Below are positions 36,440 through 46,530 of a stretch of DNA of 64,000 bases, in pieces. How positions within the stretch are numbered: position 1 is the first letter of the stretch; each line of letters starts with the position of its first letter. The notes under the pieces are model-generated. The model did not search any database and was not told where the DNA came from. It worked only from the letters and a program-made list of their open reading frames with translations. A program made the position numbers and the translations under genes. Source of the DNA: Variovorax sp. E3 (lineage in GTDB: Bacteria > Pseudomonadota > Gammaproteobacteria > Burkholderiales > Burkholderiaceae_C); NCBI RefSeq assembly GCF_016082275.1, contig NZ_MOWM01000021.1:1-64000 (forward strand), written 5' to 3'.

Positions 36440-38692
36440 TCATTTGGTTTCGAACCGGGTTGCACCGTCCCAATTGGGGTCTTGGGGCCGTAACGCCATG
36501 GAGGCTAAACGCTGGGCGTAGAGCTGGTAAAGGACTTTTTTGGCATCTGCGGCCAGCAGGGGCGCCAGCAAGTTCCGGCCCACGGCCCAGTCCTGGCGGC
36601 GGTAGGCAGCGAGCACTTCGCCCCAGCGCACGAGCAGCGGTTGCAACTCTTTTTCGGCGTCGGGCGTGCGCTCGGCCAGGGGCGTGAACACGGCCACGGC
36701 CTGCGCCTTGCCCTTGACGAGCACGCTGTCGAGCTCCTGCCAGAGGTAGTCGGGCGCCTGCTCGCGAGTCGCGCCGCTCGTGACGATCTCGACGCCGTAG
36801 TGCCCGCTCAGTCCTTCCAGGCGCGACGCGAGGTTGACCGCGTCGCCGACGACGGTGTAGCTGCGGCGCGCGGCCGAGCCCATGTCGCCCACGCTCATGA
36901 CGCCGCTGTTGATGCCGATGCCCACGCTGATCTCCGGTCGGCCGCTCGCGCGGTGGGTCATGTTGATGTCGTGCACGGCGTTCGCCATGTCGAGCGCGGC
37001 GCGCACGGCCAGCGCGGCGTGGCCGGGCGTGTCGATCGGCGCGCCCCAGAAGGCCATGACGCAATCGCCCATGTACTTGTCGACGGTGCCGCGGTGCGCG
37101 CTGATCACGTCGGTGAGCCGGCTGAACACGGTGTTGAGAAAAGCCTGCAGTTCCGCCGGCGCCATCTGCTCCGACAGGCGGGTGAAGTCGCGCATGTCGC
37201 AGAACATGACGGTCATCGGCTTGCTCTCGGCGCGCATGCTGTAGCGGTCCGGCTGCGTGAGCATTTCGTCGACCAGTTGCGGTGGAACATAAGTGCCGAA
37301 GAGCCGCACCAGCCCGCGCCGCGCGCGCGATTCGACGAAGTAGCCCCAGCTCATGTTGAGCACGAAAGCCAGCGCCGTCATGGCGAGCGCCGACGCCAGC
37401 GGCAGCACGAGGCCGTGGGCCACGAAGAGCCAGGAGTTGAGTCCGACCAGCGCGGCGATCGTCCCCGCGACCAGCAGCACGGCGCGCGGCACCGACAGCA
37501 GCGACAGGCCGAGGGCCAGCACCAGCCCCGTCGCCAGCACCGTCAGCACTTCGTAGCCCGGCGCGTAGTCGGGCACGCTCAGCAGCCGGTGGTCGAGCAG
37601 GCCCGAGACGATGTTGGCATGCACCTCGACGCCCGGGAACGCAGCCTCCACGGGGGTGGCGCGCAGGTCCTGCAGGCCCGGTGCCGTGGCGCCGACGAGC
37701 ACGATCTTGCCCTTCAGCTCGCCCGGGCCGAGCCGGCCGTCGAGCACGTCCGCGGCCGGGATGTAGCGGAACGATCCGCCGTCCGCCCCGCCGGGGCCGC
37801 GAAACGGCACTTCCATGCTGGCGGTCTGGTCCACGGGCACGCGCAGCGGGCCGAGCCGCAACGATTCGAGCCGAGGCACGGCCCCGCCGGGCGCAAAGAC
37901 CGGTCGCACGGGCGGCAAGCCATTCGCCAGCCGATAGACGGCGAGTCCCAGCGACTCGTAATACCCGGGCTGCGCCTTGTCGCCGTCGTAGCGGGCGACG
38001 AGCGGCACGCTGCGGATCACCCCGTCGCCCTGGGCGCCGACCAGGGTGTTCAGGAAGCCGGCCGTCGGTGCCGCTTGTGCGAGCGCCGGCAGGCTGGCAC
38101 CGAAGCCGTTCCAGCGGGCGGCGTAGCTGCCGCCAGCGGGGAACGCGTCGACCGGCAGCAGCGGCGCGGCGGGCAGTTGCCCCTTGGCGCTCGGCACCTC
38201 GGTGTGCGTGAAGTAATAGCCCAGCGCCACCGCCTGGCCTTCCAGCGACCTGGCAAAAGTGGCGTCGTGGTCGAGCGTGGGAGCGAGCCGCTCGACCTCG
38301 GCGGCCAGGCCCGGCATGCCGCGCAGCGGCCCGGCGGCCATGTCGCGGAGCCTCTCGAGGCCGGAACTCCGGTCGGGCTCGAGGAACATCACGTCGAAGC
38401 CGAGCACGGCCACCTGCTGGCGGCTCAGCAGCTCGGTGGTGAGCCCGGCGATCTTGTCGCGCGCCCAGGGCCATTGCCCCTGCCGCGCCAGGCTGGCGTC
38501 GTCGACGTCGACGATCACGATGCGTGGATCGAGCGTGCGCGGCATGGTCGCGCGCAGCCGGATGTCGTAGATCAGGCGGTCAAGGCGTTCGAGCGCGCTC
38601 AGTTGCCAGATGCCGGTGGCGTGCGCCAGCGCCATCAGAACCGGCAGCAGCGTGATGACGATGCGCGGCCAGTGCCGCCGCAGCACGCTCAC
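36440..38692 (-). CDS. CHASE2 domain-containing class III adenylate cyclase
   Basis: A 750-residue membrane cyclase. An N-terminal helix (IVITLLPVLMALAHATGIW) leads into a periplasmic CHASE2 sensor domain (about 40-335), then three transmembrane helices (about 345-420), then a cyclase catalytic domain (about 480-670). Catalytic residues seen: metal Asp pair in MFCDMRDFT and DKYMGDCVMAF, the adenine-specifying Lys of VDKYMGD with the Asp of GDAVNLASR, and the transition-state Asn/Arg in NLASR. The specificity pair predicts ATP, hence cAMP. It lies between an FHA gene and a cyclic-nucleotide phosphodiesterase-like gene. Confidence 0.92.
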   Translation of the reverse strand: MSVLRRHWPRIVITLLPVLMALAHATGIWQLSALERLDRLIYDIRLRATMPRTLDPRIVIVDVDDASLARQGQWPWARDKIAGLTTELLSRQQVAVLGFDVMFLEPDRSSGLERLRDMAAGPLRGMPGLAAEVERLAPTLDHDATFARSLEGQAVALGYYFTHTEVPSAKGQLPAAPLLPVDAFPAGGSYAARWNGFGASLPALAQAAPTAGFLNTLVGAQGDGVIRSVPLVARYDGDKAQPGYYESLGLAVYRLANGLPPVRPVFAPGGAVPRLESLRLGPLRVPVDQTASMEVPFRGPGGADGGSFRYIPAADVLDGRLGPGELKGKIVLVGATAPGLQDLRATPVEAAFPGVEVHANIVSGLLDHRLLSVPDYAPGYEVLTVLATGLVLALGLSLLSVPRAVLLVAGTIAALVGLNSWLFVAHGLVLPLASALAMTALAFVLNMSWGYFVESRARRGLVRLFGTYVPPQLVDEMLTQPDRYSMRAESKPMTVMFCDMRDFTRLSEQMAPAELQAFLNTVFSRLTDVISAHRGTVDKYMGDCVMAFWGAPIDTPGHAALAVRAALDMANAVHDINMTHRASGRPEISVGIGINSGVMSVGDMGSAARRSYTVVGDAVNLASRLEGLSGHYGVEIVTSGATREQAPDYLWQELDSVLVKGKAQAVAVFTPLAERTPDAEKELQPLLVRWGEVLAAYRRQDWAVGRNLLAPLLAADAKKVLYQLYAQRLASMALRPQDPNWDGATRFETK

Positions 38693-38743
38693 GGCGGGCC
38701 ACCCATGCGGCTTGCGCCGCCGTGAGCACTCAGGGAAGAAGGG

Positions 38744-39397
38744 TCAGATCCGCACGAACTGCATGCGCGCGGTGCCGCCGAGCTCGAGCACGTCGCGCTC
38801 CTGCAGGGCGACCGCGTCGGTGCCCAGTTGCAGGCCGTTGAGCGTGACGTTGCCCTCGACGCCAGCGGCCACGTAGCCCTGCCGGCGGCGCGTGACCACG
38901 GCCACGGCCACGCCGGGCTTGCCGATGGTGGTGACGACTTTCTGCAGCGCGACGTCCTGGCCTTCGTTCGGGCCGGCCAGCACGCGCAGCACGGGAATGC
39001 CGAGTTCGACCAGCGCGCCCGATTCGGTGGGCGCCGACGACAGCGGCATGGATGCCGAGGAGAACTCGTTCGGCGGCGTGCGCACGGAACCCGGGCCGAT
39101 GGCCAGGTTGCTGCGGGCGCGGAAATGGATGCGGCAGCCTCCGACCTCGATGACGTCGTTGTCCTTGAGCGCCTGCTTCTGGATGGCGAGCGCATTGACG
39201 TAGGTGCCGTTGGTGCTGTTGAGGTCTTCAATTTCGACGTCGCCATCGCTCATGTGCAGCACGGCGTGCTCGCCGCTGACCGCCAGATTGTCGATCACGA
39301 TGTCGTTGTAGGCACGGCGTCCCAGCGTCGTGCGCTCCTTGGCGAGTGCCACTTGCCCGATGACAACGCCATCGACCGAAATGATCATCTTCGGCAT
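38744..39397 (-). CDS. FHA domain protein
   Basis: A 217-residue cytosolic protein. A canonical FHA phosphothreonine-binding domain covers about residues 20-95, with TLGRR, the VSGEH motif and NSTNGTYVN. The second half (about 130-217) has a weaker FHA-like pattern (TTIGKPGVAVAVV; NVTLNGLQLG) that lacks the Arg/Ser-His core, so it may not bind phosphopeptides. A PP2C phosphatase gene lies 66 bp upstream and the cyclase 51 bp downstream, so the protein probably links Ser/Thr phosphorylation to cyclase output. No kinase gene is in the window. Confidence 0.85.
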   Translation of the reverse strand: MPKMIISVDGVVIGQVALAKERTTLGRRAYNDIVIDNLAVSGEHAVLHMSDGDVEIEDLNSTNGTYVNALAIQKQALKDNDVIEVGGCRIHFRARSNLAIGPGSVRTPPNEFSSASMPLSSAPTESGALVELGIPVLRVLAGPNEGQDVALQKVVTTIGKPGVAVAVVTRRRQGYVAAGVEGNVTLNGLQLGTDAVALQERDVLELGGTARMQFVRI

Positions 39398-39463
39398 TGC
39401 CGACTCCCCGATTGCAAAGCTTGAATGACGGCAGGCGGGACGGTGGGGTGCCCTCCAGGCCTG

Positions 39464-40273
39464 CTACTTGGCTGCGCGAGGCGCTTCCGCGACGGCAGCC
39501 CTTGCCAGAACAACCGAAATATTGTCCCTGCCGCCATTGTCGTTTGCAATTGCAACCAAAAGTGAAGCTTTTTTCTGAAGCCCGACATCGTGTCCTAGAA
39601 GCGTGAAAAGCTGCTCATCCGAAACCATCTCGCTCAGCCCGTCGGAGCAAAGCATATAAAGATCGCCAGGCCGAGCGCTGTGTTCGTGCATTTCCAGCAA
39701 GACTTGGGCCTCCACGCCGACGGCCCGCGTCACGAGGTTGCGGGTCGGCGAATTCAGCGCTTCCTCGGCGGTGATGGCGCCTGCGTCGAGCTGCTGCTGG
39801 CGCAGCGAATGGTCGCGCGTGAGCAGCTCCAGCTTGTTGTTGCGCACGCGGTAGCAGCGCGAATCCCCGATGTGCCCGACCACCACGCGCTGCGGCCGGA
39901 ACGCCGCCAGCACCAGGGTCGTCCCCATGCCCTGCAGCTCGGCATTGGTGGTGCCGGCGTGCAGGATGGAGCCGTTGGCTTCATCGGTGGCCGCCTGCAG
40001 CGCACGCCGGACCACGCGCGCCGGCGCCTGCATGCCGGCCTGGGCGAACCAGCGGCCGAAGCTGGCGTGCAACAGCGAAATGGCCATGGCGCTCGCCACC
40101 TCGCCGCCCTTGTAGCCGCCCATGCCGTCGGCCAGCAGGGCCAACCCCAGGGCGGGGTCGACATGCACGGCGTCTTCGTTATGGGCGCGCAGCCGGCCGA
40201 CGTCGGTCAGCGCGGCGAACTCCCAGGTCAGGGGGGGACGGGTAGAGAACAGGGAGACGCCGACACTCGCCAT
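39464..40273 (-). CDS. PP2C-type (Stp1-like) serine/threonine protein phosphatase
   Basis: A 269-residue PPM/PP2C phosphatase. Motifs in order: DVGRLRAHNEDAV (about 23-35), LLADGMGGYKGGEVAS (about 47-62), VVGHIGDSRCYRV, LTRDHSL, LYMLCSDGLSEMV and NGGRDNISVVLA. The Asp residues of these motifs bind two Mn2+/Mg2+ ions. No membrane segment. The start is 25 bp after the stop of the terC paralogue on the same strand, so the two are likely in one transcript with the FHA and cyclase genes downstream. Confidence 0.92.
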   Translation of the reverse strand: MASVGVSLFSTRPPLTWEFAALTDVGRLRAHNEDAVHVDPALGLALLADGMGGYKGGEVASAMAISLLHASFGRWFAQAGMQAPARVVRRALQAATDEANGSILHAGTTNAELQGMGTTLVLAAFRPQRVVVGHIGDSRCYRVRNNKLELLTRDHSLRQQQLDAGAITAEEALNSPTRNLVTRAVGVEAQVLLEMHEHSARPGDLYMLCSDGLSEMVSDEQLFTLLGHDVGLQKKASLLVAIANDNGGRDNISVVLARAAVAEAPRAAK

Positions 40274-40298
40274 AGTTTGTCAGCGCAGACTTCGTGAA

Positions 40299-40982
40299 TC
40301 AGTGTGCAGCGGCGTGCGCGCGCCGTTGCATCAAGCGGCCCGCGGCCACGACAAACACCGCACCGGCTGCTGCCGCTGCATAGTGCAACCAGGGGTTGGC
40401 CGCCAGCGTCTCGCGCAGGGCGACGTCGCTCACGATCGTTTCGCCGCCGACCCAGCCGATCAGCGCGGCGCCCAGCATGACGATGATCGGGAAGCGTTCC
40501 ATGAGCTTGATCATGAGGGTACTGCCGAAAATCACCAACGGAATGCTGATGGCCAAGCCGAGGATCAGCAGGACCATGCTGCCCTGCGCGGCGGCCGCGA
40601 CGGCAATCACGTTGTCCAGGCTCATCACCAGGTCGGCCAGGAGGATGGTGCGCACGGCCGCCATCATCGAGCCGTATTCCTTGGATTCGCCGTCGTCCTC
40701 GTCGTCCTCGCTCAGCAGCTGCATGCCGATCCACAGCAGCAGCATGCCGCCGATGATCTGCAGGTAGGGCAGGGCGAGCAGCTTGGCCGCCACCACCGTC
40801 AGCACGATGCGCAGCACCACGGCCGCGCCCGAACCGAACATGACGGCCTTTTTCTGCTGTGCGGGCGGCAACGAGCGCGCCGCCATGGCAATCACCACCG
40901 CGTTGTCCCCCGACAAGATGATGTTGATCCAGACGATCTTGAGCAGACCTAACCAGAAGTCCGTGCTTTGAAGAAGTTCCAT
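40299..40982 (-). CDS. TerC family membrane protein (second copy)
   Basis: A 227-residue, about seven-helix protein with SGDNAVVIAMAARSLPP (near residue 23) and DLVMSLDNVIAVAAAAQG (near 115). Compared with the terC at 21708 the cytosolic loop is acidic (SEDDEDDGESKE) and there is no riboswitch in the 80-bp leader. TerC proteins move or deliver divalent metals, in studied cases Mn2+. It heads a same-strand run into PP2C, FHA, cyclase and phosphodiesterase genes, some of which need Mn2+. It is insulated from sucD by a terminator. Confidence 0.88.
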   Translation of the reverse strand: MELLQSTDFWLGLLKIVWINIILSGDNAVVIAMAARSLPPAQQKKAVMFGSGAAVVLRIVLTVVAAKLLALPYLQIIGGMLLLWIGMQLLSEDDEDDGESKEYGSMMAAVRTILLADLVMSLDNVIAVAAAAQGSMVLLILGLAISIPLVIFGSTLMIKLMERFPIIVMLGAALIGWVGGETIVSDVALRETLAANPWLHYAAAAAGAVFVVAAGRLMQRRAHAAAH

Positions 40983-41008
40983 GTCTCTGATCCCACTGTG
41001 TTTTATTG

Positions 41009-41045
41009 AAAAAAGCGCCCGCAATCCAGTGCGGGCGCTTTTTTA
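41009..41045 (-). terminator. Rho-independent terminator after sucD
   Basis: AAAAAAGCGCCCGC, loop AATCCAGT, GCGGGCGCTTTTTTA. The T-run reads well on both strands; on the minus strand it ends the sucCD transcript 56 bp after the sucD stop. Confidence 0.9.
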
Positions 41046-41101
41046 TTTCTGCGTGGTCCTCGCATGACCCGGCTCTGCGGCCGGTGTCGTGGGGCCGATT
41101 C

Positions 41102-41995
41102 TTACAGCTTGCCCTTGAGCAGCTTGGCCAGTTCCGAGAAGTTGCGCGTCACGGTGAAGCCGCATTCTTCCATGATGGCCAGCTTGGCGTCGGCCGTATC
41201 GGCGCCGCCCGAGATCAGCGCGCCGGCGTGGCCCATGCGCTTGCCGGGAGGGGCGGTGACACCGGCGATGAAGCCGACGACCGGCTTCTTCATGTTGTCC
41301 TTGCACCAGCGGGCTGCGTCAGCCTCGTCCGGGCCGCCGATTTCGCCGATCATGATGACCGCGTCGGTGTCCGGATCGTCGTTGAAGGCCTTCATCACGT
41401 CGATGTGCTTCAGACCGTTGATCGGGTCGCCGCCGATGCCGACCGCCGACGATTGGCCCAGGCCGATTTCCGTCAGTTGAGCCACGGCTTCGTACGTCAG
41501 CGTGCCCGAGCGCGAGACCACGCCGATGCGGCCCTTGCGGTGGATGTGGCCGGGCATGATGCCGATCTTGATTTCGTCGGGCGTGATCAGGCCGGGGCAG
41601 TTCGGGCCCAGCAGCAAGGTCTTCTTGCCGCCGGCCGCTTCCTTGGCCTTCATCTTGTTACGCACTTCGAGCATGTCGCGAACGGGGATGCCTTCGGTGA
41701 TGCAGATCGCCAGGTCCAGGTCGGCTTCGACAGCTTCCCAGATGGCGGCCGCGGCGCCTGCCGGCGGCACGTAGATCACCGACACGGTGGCGCCGGTCTG
41801 CGAAGCGGCTTCCTTGACCGAACCGAAGATCGGGATGTTGAAGATCGACTCGCCGGCCTTCTTCGGGTTCACGCCCGCCACGAAGGCGTTCTTGCCGTTC
41901 GCGTATTCCTGGCACTTTTCCGTGTGGAACTGGCCGGTCTTGCCGGTGATGCCTTGCGTGATGACTTTGGTGTCTTTGTTGATGTAGATCGACAT
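41102..41995 (-). CDS. sucD: Succinyl-CoA synthetase (ADP-forming) alpha subunit
   Basis: A 297-residue SucD. The CoA-binding domain starts MSIYINKDTKVITQGITGKTG; LLLGPNCPGLITPDE and the phosphohistidine loop GHAGALISGG near residue 250 are present. With SucC it interconverts succinyl-CoA and succinate with substrate-level phosphorylation in the TCA cycle. It is 10 bp downstream of sucC and closed by a strong terminator. Confidence 0.97.
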   Translation of the reverse strand: MSIYINKDTKVITQGITGKTGQFHTEKCQEYANGKNAFVAGVNPKKAGESIFNIPIFGSVKEAASQTGATVSVIYVPPAGAAAAIWEAVEADLDLAICITEGIPVRDMLEVRNKMKAKEAAGGKKTLLLGPNCPGLITPDEIKIGIMPGHIHRKGRIGVVSRSGTLTYEAVAQLTEIGLGQSSAVGIGGDPINGLKHIDVMKAFNDDPDTDAVIMIGEIGGPDEADAARWCKDNMKKPVVGFIAGVTAPPGKRMGHAGALISGGADTADAKLAIMEECGFTVTRNFSELAKLLKGKL

Positions 41996-42005
41996 GACTT
42001 GTTCC

Positions 42006-43172
<1,167 letters not shown>

Positions 43173-43376
43173 GAGGGATGTCTCTCGGAAGGAGGAGGTT
43201 GAGAACGGGAGATTTGGACTGAGAGTGTTTCTGCTCTGTTGTTCGCGGGCGACGGCAGCCTGACGGCTGGGGGCGGCGAACAATCGCGGACTGTATCATG
43301 GTGCGCCGCACCAATACTGTACGTGGGGTTGCGGTCAATACGTACTTTCTTCTAGCTACCCCGGGCACACTCCATC

Positions 43377-44300
43377 ATGGCCAAGGTTTTCATCGACGGC
43401 GAAGCCGGTACCACCGGCCTGCAAATCCGCGAACGGCTCCAGACGATGCCGCAGATCGAACTCGTGAGCATCGCGCCCGAGCTGCGAAAAGACGCCGCCG
43501 CCAAGCGTGACCTGATGGCCGGCGTCGACCTGGTGGTGCTGTGCCTGCACGACGACGCGGCGCGCGAGTCGGTCGCGCTGATCGACCAGCTGCCCGGCCG
43601 CAAGCCCAAGATCATCGACGCCTCCACGGCGCACCGCATCGCCTCCGGCTGGGTGTTCGGCTTCCCCGAACTCAACGAAGGCCACTGGCAGGCCGTGGCC
43701 AAGGCCGACCGCGTGGGCAACCCCGGCTGCTACGCCACCGGCGCCATCGCCATGGTGCGCCCGCTGGTCGACGCGGGCATCCTGCCGGTCGATTTCCCGA
43801 TTTCGCTGCCTTCGGTGAGCGGCTATTCGGGCGGCGGCCGGACCATGATCGAGGCCTACGAGAAGGGCGAGGCGCCGCTGTACGAGACCTACGCGCTGGG
43901 CCTGAAGCACAAGCACATCCCCGAAATCATGGCCTACACGGGCCTGACCCGCCGCCCGGTCTTCATCCCGGCGGTGGGCAATTTCAAGCAGGGCATGCTG
44001 GTGCAGCTGCCGCTGCACCTCGACCTGCTGCCCGGCAAGCCGAAGGCCGACGACCTGCAGGACGCCCTGGCCGCGCACTACGCGCGCAGCAACACGCCCG
44101 AACAGTTCGTGAAGGTGCTGCCGCCGACCGAAGACGGCAAGCTCGAGCCGCAGGCGCTCAACGACACCAACAACCTCGAGATCCGCGTGTTCCCGAACGA
44201 GGACCACCACCACGCCGTGGTGATCGCCCGCCTGGACAACCTGGGCAAAGGTGCCAGCGGCGCCGCGGTGCAGAACCTGAAGCTGATGCTGTCGCTCTGA
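43377..44300 (+). CDS. argC: N-acetyl-gamma-glutamyl-phosphate reductase (type 2)
   Basis: A 307-residue ArgC of the shorter type 2 class, which reduces N-acetylglutamyl phosphate with NADPH in arginine synthesis. The NADP fold starts [17 protein letters not shown]; the catalytic Cys is in [10 protein letters not shown] near residue 118, and the His-rich [19 protein letters not shown] segment is near the end. No other arg gene is adjacent. It converges with the membrane protein gene at 44326. Confidence 0.95.
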   Translation: MAKVFIDGEAGTTGLQIRERLQTMPQIELVSIAPELRKDAAAKRDLMAGVDLVVLCLHDDAARESVALIDQLPGRKPKIIDASTAHRIASGWVFGFPELNEGHWQAVAKADRVGNPGCYATGAIAMVRPLVDAGILPVDFPISLPSVSGYSGGGRTMIEAYEKGEAPLYETYALGLKHKHIPEIMAYTGLTRRPVFIPAVGNFKQGMLVQLPLHLDLLPGKPKADDLQDALAAHYARSNTPEQFVKVLPPTEDGKLEPQALNDTNNLEIRVFPNEDHHHAVVIARLDNLGKGASGAAVQNLKLMLSL

Positions 44301-44325
44301 GCGACAGGCTCCCCCCGCTTCCTTT

Positions 44326-45042
44326 TCAGTTCACCAGCCAGAGCCCGACGCCCAGCAGGGCGGCGTGCGCGCCCAGGGCGATGTACAGCGGCTTGCGCGA
44401 AGGCGTGGCCATGTCCTGCAGCGTCTCGTTGATGCGGCGCGTGAGCAGGGCGCGCAGCGCGGGGTCTTCGCCCTCGGCGGGCCCGCCATGTTCGGCGCGG
44501 CTTTCCTGCCATTCGGCCAGCATCTCGCTCATGGGCAGCCGGTTCAGCACGAAGGCCACCACCGAGCGCACCGCCTTGCCCTCGCCGAGCACCGGCGCCA
44601 GCTGTTTGCTCAAGGCGTCGACCGACAGCCAGTCGGCCGCGCGATGCAAGGCCCCCTGCGTGCGCGGCATCGCCTCGATGCGTGCCGCAATCGCGCCGGC
44701 CAGCCGCTGCGACACGGCCTCGCCGCGCGCCGCCACCAGGTGCTGCATGGCGCGTGCGCGCCCCTGCGCCACGCCGAGCATCACGTAGACGGCCACGAAC
44801 AGCAGCAGCAACACCGCCACCAGCACCGAGGGCGTCGTGAGCAGCGTGATGATGGCGCCCGCGCCACCCGCGCGCGCCGCCGTGTTGCCCGGCCCTTGCA
44901 GCTGCGACAGGTAGAAGAAGAAAACGCCGCCGCCCAGGATCACGCCGAGCAGGCCGCCCTTGATCACGGAGCCGGCGAAGGCGAGGCCGGCCTTGGCGCC
45001 GGTGCGGGCGAGAGAGGGTTGACCGACGGGGTCAGACGACAT
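44326..45042 (-). CDS. Hypothetical membrane protein
   Basis: A 238-residue protein I do not recognise. It has two N-terminal hydrophobic helices (VIKGGLLGVILGGGVFFFYL; VLVAVLLLLFVAVYVMLGV), an Ala/Arg-rich soluble region and a C-terminal helix (IALGAHAALLGVGLWLV). No catalytic motif is visible. GGAGGAGC lies close before the ATG at 45042. It may be a simple envelope protein with its own promoter in the 124-bp divergent spacer to the yiaA-like gene. Confidence 0.65.
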   Translation of the reverse strand: MSSDPVGQPSLARTGAKAGLAFAGSVIKGGLLGVILGGGVFFFYLSQLQGPGNTAARAGGAGAIITLLTTPSVLVAVLLLLFVAVYVMLGVAQGRARAMQHLVAARGEAVSQRLAGAIAARIEAMPRTQGALHRAADWLSVDALSKQLAPVLGEGKAVRSVVAFVLNRLPMSEMLAEWQESRAEHGGPAEGEDPALRALLTRRINETLQDMATPSRKPLYIALGAHAALLGVGLWLVN

Positions 45043-45166
45043 GGGATGCTCCTCCAGAGTTGAGGGCCGCTTCGGTGGATTGCTGCGCAATTCGGCGGCC
45101 TGCCGCAGATCATGCCACCGGTGCGCCGCCCCATAATCGCGCCTCATTCCAACGAGGAGGTTCGCC

Positions 45167-45604
45167 ATGGCAGTCAAGTTCGAGAAACCGACCGGTGCGT
45201 TCGTCGCCGCTTCATGGGCCGCGCTGTTCATCGGCGCCGTGGTCTACCTCATCGGGCTGTGGAACGCCACGATGCAGCTCAACGAGAAGGGCTACTACTT
45301 CACCATCCTCATGTACGGCCTGTTCTCCGCCGTGTCGCTGCAAAAAACCGTGCGCGACCGCCTCGAGGGCACCTCCGTCACCGGCATCTACTACGGCCTG
45401 TGCTGGATCTCGCTGCTGCTGTCGGTCGCGCTGCTGGCCGTCGGCCTCTTCAACGCCACGCTGGCCAACAGCGAAAAAGGCTTCTACGCCATGGCCTTCC
45501 TGCTGAGCCTGTTCGGCGCGGTGGCGGTGCAGAAGAACGTGCGCGACATCGCCGCCCACAAGAACGAAGCGCCGTCGCTCGACGACGCCCCCGAAGCGCA
45601 CTGA
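45167..45604 (+). CDS. YiaA/YiaB family inner membrane protein
   Basis: A 145-residue protein with two copies of the yiaA/B two-helix domain. The first is about residues 12-65 ([21 protein letters not shown]) and the second about 78-130 ([21 protein letters not shown]). Each repeat holds the similar segments [18 protein letters not shown] and [18 protein letters not shown]. Function unknown. GAGGAGG precedes the ATG. It converges with the iclR-type gene. Confidence 0.85.
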   Translation: MAVKFEKPTGAFVAASWAALFIGAVVYLIGLWNATMQLNEKGYYFTILMYGLFSAVSLQKTVRDRLEGTSVTGIYYGLCWISLLLSVALLAVGLFNATLANSEKGFYAMAFLLSLFGAVAVQKNVRDIAAHKNEAPSLDDAPEAH

Positions 45605-45638
45605 CGCCACACGCTCGCGCCCGCGCGGGCCGCCGGCG

Positions 45639-46499
45639 CTACTCGTTGTCGTTGTAGCCGCTGGCGCCCATCAGCGCCGACAGCCGCGCCGCGATGCTGG
45701 CCACGATCTCCCGCACCTGCACCAGGTCGGGACCGACCTTCTGGTCGATGCGCTCCAAGTGCGGCACGTTGATGGCCGCGATCACGTGGTCGGCCGCGCC
45801 CATCACCGGGAACGCGATGTTGGTGATGCCGCGGATCTGCCGGCTCGGCATGGCCGCATGGCCGCGCTCACGCACCTCGCGCAAGATCGCGAAAAGCTCG
45901 CCCGGGTCGATGTCCTGCTCGCCCTCGACGCGGATGTGCGTGCCCAGCATGCGCGCCCGGTCGATCTCGTCGCGAAAGGCCAGCAGCACGTGGCCCGACG
46001 AGGTGTCGGTCAGCCCCATCATCACGCCCACCTTGAGGCCGAACGACCAGCGCTCGGGGCTCTCGACCTGCGCGATGACCACCACGCGCCCGCCCTGGTA
46101 CATGGCCAGGTGGCACGACTGGCGCGAGCGGTTGGCCAGCTCGCGCAGCAGCGGCAGCGCCGCGCTCACCAGGCTCTTGAGCGGCTGCTGGCGGTGCGCA
46201 AGCTCGAACATGCGCAGCGTGAGCGCGTAGCGGTCGTTCTCGTCGACCTGCACGAAGCCGCGGCGCTCCAGCGTCACCGCCATGCGGAAGATCTCGCTGA
46301 CCTTGCGCCCGACCTTCTGCGCCAGCTCGTTCAGCGTGTAGCCCGTGGCGCTGTCGGCCAGCGCCTCCAGGATGTCCAGCCCCTTCTCGAGCGCGGGCGC
46401 GGTATAGCGCGGCCCGCCCTCCGACTCGTCGTCCGGCTCGGACGACGACAGGGGCTCACTGGACGACGTGGAAAGGCTGCTCGGCTTCTTTTGGTTCAT
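45639..46499 (-). CDS. IclR family transcriptional regulator
   Basis: A 286-residue regulator. A Ser/Asp-rich N-terminal extension (1-30) precedes the winged helix-turn-helix (about 34-95: LEKGLDILEALADSATGYTL, then VGRKVSEIFRMAVTLERRGF). The IclR effector-binding domain fills the rest. It is the last gene of the strand SDR-MFS-iclR and probably controls this locus; palindromic candidate operators lie at 48668-48697. The inducer is likely the sugar acid or aromatic-type substrate of the locus. Confidence 0.9.
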   Translation of the reverse strand: MNQKKPSSLSTSSSEPLSSSEPDDESEGGPRYTAPALEKGLDILEALADSATGYTLNELAQKVGRKVSEIFRMAVTLERRGFVQVDENDRYALTLRMFELAHRQQPLKSLVSAALPLLRELANRSRQSCHLAMYQGGRVVVIAQVESPERWSFGLKVGVMMGLTDTSSGHVLLAFRDEIDRARMLGTHIRVEGEQDIDPGELFAILREVRERGHAAMPSRQIRGITNIAFPVMGAADHVIAAINVPHLERIDQKVGPDLVQVREIVASIAARLSALMGASGYNDNE

Positions 46500-46530
46500 G
46501 GCGCTTCAAGCGTACACGCACGGCGGTGCA

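Noticed and set aside
40983-41100. Manganese riboswitch in front of the second terC
   Set aside because: The leader holds only the sucD terminator; none of the aptamer's conserved blocks are present.
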